Assembly (NCBI GenBank): GCA_016936785.1
Contig: JAFGXE010000006.1
Coordinates: 1 to 20,380 of the forward strand
Direction of reading: 5' to 3'
DNA length: 20,380 nt
Source of the DNA: Alphaproteobacteria bacterium
Lineage (GTDB): Bacteria; Pseudomonadota; Alphaproteobacteria; Rs-D84; NBLK01
The notes beneath the pieces are model-generated. The model worked only from the letters and a program-made list of their open reading frames with translations. It did not search any database and was not told the origin of the DNA. Shown piece after piece: positions 16,098 through 20,380 of this stretch; the first letter of the stretch is position 1, and the number at the start of each line of letters is the position of its first letter. Position numbers and translations under genes: made by a program.

Positions 16098-17090
16098 GTG
16101 CGATTTTTAGCTTTTTTGTCTTTTGCTTTTTTAGCTTTTTTCTGTTCAGGTTTGGTGAAAGGAGATACGCTTCATTTTGGAATTGACGATGTTAAATATC
16201 TTCCCTATGGACAAGCTGAAGGCGCACCAGAAATGCCCTTTCTTGCTATTCATCAATCTGGAAACAAAACCCTCTTCTTCCTTGCTTCAAAACACGGGAA
16301 CAAAGCTGTCAATCAAGATACTTTTGACTTTATTGACCGTATTTTTGAAACATATAAATTTGGCACAGTTTTTGTAGAAGGCATGCAATACAAAGAAGCT
16401 CCTGACAAAAATTATGAAAATCATATTAATACATGTGCGAATGAAAATTTTAAAAATTGTGGAGAAGTCGAATATACATACCTCAAAGCTTTAGAAAAAA
16501 ATATTCCTGTTTTTGGCGCAGAACCTACTGTTAGTGAACAAAACGAAATGCTCATTGCGGATGGATTTGAAAAGGAAGATCTTTATATGTTTTACCTTTT
16601 TCGACATGCCTATTTACAAAAACAAACATCGAAAATAACCTCAGAAGAAGGCTTGTTTAAACTCTTTGAAGAGCATCAAACTGACCATGGTTTCCGTGGG
16701 AATAGCTTAAAACTTGATCGTGTTTATTCCCTTGAAGAAATTAAAGCCTACTATCAAAAAAAACTCGGAAAAGCATTGAAATTTGAGACGTTCTCTGACC
16801 AAGAAGATGATCCTGTTGTAGACAGCAAAATTATTTTCCAACAAATTGCAAATCTACTTCTTACTGATCTTGATAAAAATGTTTTTCGCAAAATTGAAGA
16901 AAAATTTAAAAAATCAAATTCTATTTTGCTTGTCTTAGGTGCAGGACACTATAGTGCTTATGATTCTATTTTACAAAAAGATATGCCCCGCAAAACATTT
17001 GTTGAGTCATCTACTCAAAGCAAGCCCAAAAATAGTTTCAAGACATTTAAAAAAGAAACAAGAAACTCCCGAAGACAATCCAAAAAATAA
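16098..17090 (+). CDS. Secreted TraB/GumN/Tiki-like (ChaN/EreA-fold) protein of unknown function
   Basis: A 330-residue protein with a Phe/Leu-rich signal peptide (residues 1-20, probable cleavage near VKG-DT), so periplasmic or exported. The mature part shows the spaced motifs of the TraB/GumN/Tiki superfamily: FLASKHGN at 61-68 with His66, FVEGMQ at 92-97 with Glu94, PVFGAEPT at 137-144, and LVLGAGHYSAYDSIL at 278-292 with His284. Some relatives are metalloproteases or esterases, others bind haem or act in signalling; activity here is not assignable. The last 23 residues are strongly basic and unlike the family core. GTG at 16098 is chosen because AAAGGAG lies seven bases upstream; a TTG at 16056 lies inside the predicted promoter. 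It diverges from the efflux operon, and a hairpin terminator follows. Confidence 0.6.
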   Translation: MRFLAFLSFAFLAFFCSGLVKGDTLHFGIDDVKYLPYGQAEGAPEMPFLAIHQSGNKTLFFLASKHGNKAVNQDTFDFIDRIFETYKFGTVFVEGMQYKEAPDKNYENHINTCANENFKNCGEVEYTYLKALEKNIPVFGAEPTVSEQNEMLIADGFEKEDLYMFYLFRHAYLQKQTSKITSEEGLFKLFEEHQTDHGFRGNSLKLDRVYSLEEIKAYYQKKLGKALKFETFSDQEDDPVVDSKIIFQQIANLLLTDLDKNVFRKIEEKFKKSNSILLVLGAGHYSAYDSILQKDMPRKTFVESSTQSKPKNSFKTFKKETRNSRRQSKK

Positions 17091-17106
17091 ATCCACATAA
17101 CTCAAT

Positions 17107-17136
17107 AAAGAAACGCCCTATTTACGGCGTTTCTTT
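17107..17136. terminator. Bidirectional hairpin terminator
   Basis: AAAGAAACGCC (17107-17117) and GGCGTTTCTTT (17126-17136) form a perfect 11-base-pair stem with an eight-base loop. It lies 16 bases after the TraB/Tiki-like gene and 13 bases beyond the convergent ferredoxin gene. The T tract is interrupted by C, so it may be moderate in strength. Confidence 0.85.
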
Positions 17137-17149
17137 CGCTTAGTTCAAG

Positions 17150-17401
17150 TTATTCGCCATCATTTCCGATTGAATTAACTGGACACGAGTCCATTGCATC
17201 TTGACAGAGTTTTTCTTCATTTTCGTCAATAGGTTGTTTTGACACAAATGCTGCTCCCATATCATCTGCTTGGAAGTTATTTGGTGCCATTGAATAACAA
17301 AGCCCACAAGAAATACATCCTTGTCCTGACATGTCATTCGAATCTGTTGTATAAAATTTTCCAGCAACGTTTTCTGGGTGCTTCATATCTTTATTTGCCA
17401 T
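17150..17401 (-). CDS. Single-cluster [4Fe-4S] ferredoxin
   Basis: An 83-residue acidic electron carrier. Cys29, Cys32 and Cys35 (CISCGLC) plus Cys73 (SCPVNSI) are the four ligands expected for one [4Fe-4S] cluster. Cys66 is an extra cysteine. The overall layout, CxxCGxC, then an acidic loop, then CPVxxI, matches small monocluster ferredoxins that feed cytochromes P450, oxidoreductases or iron-sulfur assembly; the partner cannot be told from the neighbours. The ATG at 17401 has AAGGAG six bases upstream. It is transcribed alone, divergently from the amidase gene and converging on the TraB/Tiki-like gene. Confidence 0.92.
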   Translation of the reverse strand: MANKDMKHPENVAGKFYTTDSNDMSGQGCISCGLCYSMAPNNFQADDMGAAFVSKQPIDENEEKLCQDAMDSCPVNSIGNDGE

Positions 17402-17432
17402 ATTTTTCTCCTTAGTTTCTATAAGCTATATA

Positions 17433-17461
17433 AATATGCTGAGATTCTTTAATAATTGCAA
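17433..17461 (-). promoter_or_regulatory. Possible ferredoxin promoter
   Basis: On the minus strand, TTGCAA (17461-17456) and CATATT (17438-17433) are 17 bases apart, giving a leader of about 25 bases with AAGGAG before the ATG. The -10 box matches consensus at only four of six positions, and overlapping AT-rich alternatives exist. Confidence 0.35.
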
Positions 17462-17488
17462 TAGCTTTTTCTTTTTTTATCTCTCACC

Positions 17489-17517
17489 TTGAAATCTTCA
17501 TGTTTTTTTGATATACT
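17489..17517 (+). promoter_or_regulatory. Near-consensus promoter of the amidase gene, predicted to give an almost leaderless mRNA
   Basis: TTGAAA (17489-17494), a 17-base spacer, then TATACT (17512-17517). Transcription should begin about seven bases later, near 17524-17526, which is the amidase ATG itself. No ribosome binding site could then be present in the transcript. Confidence 0.7.
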
Positions 17518-17538
17518 CAGGCATCATGAAGATTTCAA
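17489..17538. repeat. Perfect 14-base inverted repeat spanning promoter and start codon of the amidase gene
   Basis: TTGAAATCTTCATG (17489-17502) is the exact reverse complement of CATGAAGATTTCAA (17525-17538), with 22 bases between. The left arm contains the -35 box, the gap contains the -10 box, and the right arm contains the ATG and the first codons. Unlike most repeats in this AT-rich window it has mixed composition, so chance is a poor explanation. It could be a two-half-site operator, or the scar of a small inverted duplication. Confidence 0.85.
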
Positions 17539-18728
17539 AACGCACTGTACTTAAAGGAATTGGGGCACTCAGTCTCGGCATCGTATGCGCACCCTTGCGT
17601 GTTTTTGCACTCCCTCTTTTAGGTTCATACCGCTTTGGAAACCAAAGTCAGACTCTGACACGGTTTGTTCTTGAGCTTCCTCAAAATCTCACTTATCGCA
17701 CGATGTCTCTTACAAATCCTAATCGTCTTGTTATTGATGTGCGTAGCCCTATTGATCTTTCTGTTTCTGCACAAAGCGTGCCATTAGGAAATGTTAAGAG
17801 TGTCCGCGCAGGACGCTTTAATGGCGATTATTTTAGATTCGTTCTTGATCTTTCTCAACCCGCAATTCTTCAAAAAACATTTACACTTGCACCTGTTGGA
17901 AGTGCTAAATATCGTTTTGTGTTTGACATACAAAATGTTTCTCAAGCGACACTGAACAAAACAGCAAACCTTTTCTCACAGGCTTCAAGCGTATTAGCAG
18001 TTCAACCTCAAACAGAAACAAAAAATGCACTCATCATATCCGCCCCAAAAACAAAGAAACGAACGATTGTGCTTGATCCTGGACACGGAGGCAAAGATCC
18101 TGGTGCAATTGGTAAAAATAAAACACGTGAAAAGGATATTGTTCTTGCTGTTGGTCGCCAACTCAGAGAGATTCTTAAGAAAAAAGGATACAACGTTTAT
18201 ATGACACGTGATTCAGATCACTATTTAAAACTTCATGAACGTTCTCAATTTGCTCAAGTAAAAAAGGCTGATCTTTTCCTTTCTATCCATGCAGACAGTA
18301 ACCCAAATGCAAAAGCAGAAGGATTTTCTGTTTATACGCTTTCAGATCAAGCGACAGATGCAGAGTCTCGCAAACTTGCTCAACGTGAAAATGCAGCCGA
18401 TTTGATCGGATTTTCAGAACTTGGTAATTATAGCAAAGATGTCCGATCTATTTTAACAGATTTTGCACAACGTCAATCTATTGAGGAAGGTATTGTCTTT
18501 GCAAGTCTTCTTGTCAATGGTGTTGAAAAAGAAAATAATATTAAATCTCTTAGCAAAACACATCGCAGTGCCCCTTTCGCTGTTCTTAAATCAACGGTTC
18601 CTTCTGTTCTTGCTGAGCTTGGATTCTTATCAAATTCAAGAGAAGAACAATTATTGAAAAGCTCTCAGTACCAACTTAAACTTGCAGAAACAATTGCAAA
18701 AACAATTGATCAATATCCATTCACATAA
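17526..18728 (+). CDS. N-acetylmuramoyl-L-alanine amidase (AmiC-type: AMIN + Amidase_3)
   Basis: A 400-residue periplasmic zinc amidase that cuts the bond between N-acetylmuramic acid and the stem peptide, usually for daughter-cell separation. Residues 1-28 are an export signal: ISKRTVLKGIGALSLG resembles the Tat signal of E. coli AmiC but has Lys-Arg instead of Arg-Arg. The AMIN septal-targeting domain spans about 32-136. Amidase_3 spans about 180-396, with zinc ligands His187 (DPGHGGKDPGA), Glu202 (REKDI) and His255 (SIHADS), and catalytic Glu364 (LAELGFLSN). The segment near 280-320 (RKLAQRENAADLIGF and after) matches the autoinhibitory helix of division amidases, implying activation by an EnvC/NlpD-like factor. 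ATG 17526 is preferred over TTG 17508, which lies inside the promoter. The start codon sits in an inverted repeat. Confidence 0.94.
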   Translation: MKISKRTVLKGIGALSLGIVCAPLRVFALPLLGSYRFGNQSQTLTRFVLELPQNLTYRTMSLTNPNRLVIDVRSPIDLSVSAQSVPLGNVKSVRAGRFNGDYFRFVLDLSQPAILQKTFTLAPVGSAKYRFVFDIQNVSQATLNKTANLFSQASSVLAVQPQTETKNALIISAPKTKKRTIVLDPGHGGKDPGAIGKNKTREKDIVLAVGRQLREILKKKGYNVYMTRDSDHYLKLHERSQFAQVKKADLFLSIHADSNPNAKAEGFSVYTLSDQATDAESRKLAQRENAADLIGFSELGNYSKDVRSILTDFAQRQSIEEGIVFASLLVNGVEKENNIKSLSKTHRSAPFAVLKSTVPSVLAELGFLSNSREEQLLKSSQYQLKLAETIAKTIDQYPFT

Positions 18729-18766
18729 ATTCTTTTATATAAAACATAGGGTTATAAACTTTCTTC

Positions 18767-18794
18767 TTGCGTTCGTTTACGGATATGATATATT
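18767..18794 (+). promoter_or_regulatory. Predicted promoter of the hydrolase–ruvB operon
   Basis: TTGCGT (18767-18772), a 16-base spacer, then TATATT (18789-18794). The transcript would start near 18801, just ahead of the ribosome site GAAGGG (18805-18810) and the ATG at 18819. Confidence 0.5.
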
Positions 18795-18818
18795 TCATAA
18801 AAAAGAAGGGATACACAT

Positions 18819-19472
18819 ATGAATGTTAGCATTACAGGGAGTTCAGGACGCATACAAGGTGTCTTTCATCAAGGATCACACGACGACATGGCTCTTATTC
18901 TCCATGGTGATTCAGAAAATGGTGGACACATGGATGACCGAATCACATACGCACTTTTTCTTGCGTTCAAACGCCAAGGGTTTTCAGTCCTTCGTTTTAA
19001 CTTCCGTGGAACAGGTCTTTCTCAAGGAAAAATCGAAGAACTCGAAGAAGACATCCTTTCAGATGCATCATCTGCACTCGATTGGTTAAAAAATCAAAGC
19101 CATGAACTTCAACAAAAAATTTGGCTCGCAGGAATCGATCATGGTGCTTATGCGGGCATGCAACTTTTAATGCGTCGCCCTGAAGTAGAGCGTTTTATTT
19201 CTATTAATCCTTCTGTCGATACATTTGATTTTTCATTTCTTTCTCCTTGTCCTTGCTCAGGTCTAATCATTCATCCTGAAAAGGGGCATGAAATGAAAGG
19301 CATTAAACGTCGGAGCATGGCTTCTCGCCTCAATGAACAAGGAGACATTCATGCGCGTTTTGAAATTATTCCTGACGCAGATACAAAATACACACATACT
19401 TTGAAAAAACTCTATCAAGTTGTTGAAGACTATATTGTCACTGAACGTGGTAAAGAAACGAGACTCATGTAA
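18819..19472 (+). CDS. α/β-hydrolase-fold protein (COG2945-like) with degenerate catalytic residues
   Basis: A 217-residue cytoplasmic protein, usual length for small COG2945-type hydrolases common in alphaproteobacteria. Fold landmarks are clear: [18 protein letters not shown] at 25-42, [15 protein letters not shown] at 56-70, [10 protein letters not shown] at 81-90, [16 protein letters not shown] at 114-129, and [15 protein letters not shown] at 139-153. The nucleophile elbow, normally G-F-S-F-G, is G-I-D-H-G at 105-109, so Ser is replaced by Asp107. The usual acid motif after the β-strand (GDKDxVVP) reads PEKGHEM, and the expected C-terminal NH(F/Y) reads DADTKYT. All three catalytic positions therefore appear changed, suggesting a binding or structural role; Asp as a nucleophile, as in dehalogenases, is a less likely option. 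Its stop codon overlaps the ruvB ATG by one base. Confidence 0.82.
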   Translation: MNVSITGSSGRIQGVFHQGSHDDMALILHGDSENGGHMDDRITYALFLAFKRQGFSVLRFNFRGTGLSQGKIEELEEDILSDASSALDWLKNQSHELQQKIWLAGIDHGAYAGMQLLMRRPEVERFISINPSVDTFDFSFLSPCPCSGLIIHPEKGHEMKGIKRRSMASRLNEQGDIHARFEIIPDADTKYTHTLKKLYQVVEDYIVTERGKETRLM

Positions 19473-20380
19473 TGGATTCAGAGAAACGCATTCTTAACTC
19501 TCAAGAAAAAGATGATATTGTCTCTTTACGCCCTCAAAGCCTTGATGCACTTGTTGGACAACAAGAAGTAAAAGATAATCTAAAAGTCTTTATTGACGCT
19601 TCAAAGATGAAAAAGAAAGTAATGGATCATATTCTTTTCCATGGCCCTCCAGGATTAGGGAAAACGACTCTTGCACATATCGTTGCAAAAGAACTCGGCG
19701 TTGGATTGCGAATCATTGCGGCGCCTATGATTTCAAAGTCAGGAGACCTTGCAGCGATTCTCACAAATCTTCAGCCACTGGATGTTTTATTTATTGATGA
19801 AATTCATCGCCTCAACCCTGCAATTGAAGAGGTTCTCTATTCCGCGATGGAAGATTTTCAACTTGATATTATCATTGGAGAAGGCCCTGGGGCGCGATCT
19901 GTTCGTATTGATCTTCCGCCCTTTACGCTCATTGGTGCGACGACCCGTACAGGACTGTTAACAACGCCTCTCCGCGATCGATTCGGAATTCCAATGCGAC
20001 TCAAATTTTACCCTCCAGAAGACCTTGAAAAAATAGTATATCACTCTGCGAAGCTTCTTGACGTCGAAGTCGCACCACTGGGTGCAAAAGAAATTTCACT
20101 GAGATCTCGTGGGACTCCACGAATTGCAAACCGTCTTCTCAAGCGTGTAGCAGACTTTGCCTTGATTAAAGGGGATGGTATTGTCACAAAAGAAATTTCA
20201 GATATGGCTCTTGTCCGTTTAGGTGTTGATTTTGCGGGCCTTGATGAAATGGATCATCATTATCTTAAATGTCTTATTGAAAATTATAATGGTGGCCCAG
20301 CAGGAATCGAAACTCTTTCAGCTAGCATGTCAGAAGAACGCAATACACTTGAAGATGTCATCGAACCTTATCTTTTGCAA
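19472..20380 (+). CDS. ruvB: Holliday junction branch-migration ATPase RuvB (3' end outside window)
   Basis: 303 residues are visible, and the frame is open to the window edge; RuvB is normally about 330-350 residues. RuvB hexamers drive branch migration of Holliday junctions with RuvA before RuvC cuts them. Visible motifs: Walker A GPPGLGKT at 58-65, Walker [10 protein letters not shown] at 106-114, the RuvB signature [17 protein letters not shown] at 135-151, sensor 1 GATTR at 155-159, arginine-finger region TPLRDRFG at 165-172, sensor 2 [11 protein letters not shown] at 213-223, and the winged-helix domain from about 255 ([19 protein letters not shown]). The ATG shares its A with the stop codon of the hydrolase (TAATG), so translation is coupled. 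RuvA and RuvC are not upstream in the window, unlike the common ruvCAB order. Confidence 0.97.
   Translation, partial: MDSEKRILNSQEKDDIVSLRPQSLDALVGQQEVKDNLKVFIDASKMKKKVMDHILFHGPPGLGKTTLAHIVAKELGVGLRIIAAPMISKSGDLAAILTNLQPLDVLFIDEIHRLNPAIEEVLYSAMEDFQLDIIIGEGPGARSVRIDLPPFTLIGATTRTGLLTTPLRDRFGIPMRLKFYPPEDLEKIVYHSAKLLDVEVAPLGAKEISLRSRGTPRIANRLLKRVADFALIKGDGIVTKEISDMALVRLGVDFAGLDEMDHHYLKCLIENYNGGPAGIETLSASMSEERNTLEDVIEPYLLQ

Noticed and set aside
18733..18744. Perfect 12-base palindrome TTTTATATAAAA after the amidase gene, considered as a terminator
   Set aside because: It contains only A and T, so the hairpin would be weak, and such palindromes are common by chance in AT-rich DNA. No other terminator was seen between the amidase and the hydrolase.

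Overview
The window looks like AT-rich chromosomal DNA from a Gram-negative bacterium, probably an alphaproteobacterium. The α/β-hydrolase–ruvB pair, the AMIN/Amidase_3 amidase, and the outer-membrane efflux, RND and PBP1C genes all fit that. The high A+T content would suit a host-associated lineage such as Holosporales or Rickettsiales, but that placement is inference. No tRNA, rRNA, CRISPR array or insertion sequence was recognised. No gene-free stretch exceeds 300 bases.

Left end (1-2413), accessory in character: the C-terminal part of a LanM-type lanthipeptide dehydratase that stops before any cyclase domain; a convergent GNAT acetyltransferase; a peptide deformylase remnant without its N-terminal half; and a two-gene DUF134/DUF5320 cassette with its own promoter and a strong terminator.

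Centre (2414-15988), one strand: five genes read leftward from a single clear promoter near 15960-15988. In order of transcription they are a TolC-like outer-membrane lipoprotein, an RND pump, a TetR regulator that overlaps the pump gene by 22 bases, a 1994-residue bacterial α2-macroglobulin, and penicillin-binding protein 1C. A second, weaker promoter may precede the macroglobulin. The macroglobulin/PBP1C pair is a known combination thought to protect and repair the envelope. The efflux operon lacks a periplasmic adaptor gene. A perfect palindrome over the first promoter is the best candidate site for the TetR protein.

Right end (16036-20380): a secreted TraB/GumN/Tiki-like protein diverges from the efflux operon and ends at a hairpin terminator shared with a convergent single-cluster ferredoxin. 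Diverging from the ferredoxin is a cell-wall amidase. Its promoter and start codon sit inside a perfect 14-base inverted repeat, and its mRNA is predicted to be almost leaderless. Last come an α/β-hydrolase-fold protein that has lost its usual catalytic residues and, overlapping it by one base, ruvB, which runs off the window.

The common theme from 2414 to 18728 is the cell envelope: efflux, protease trapping, peptidoglycan synthesis and peptidoglycan cleavage.
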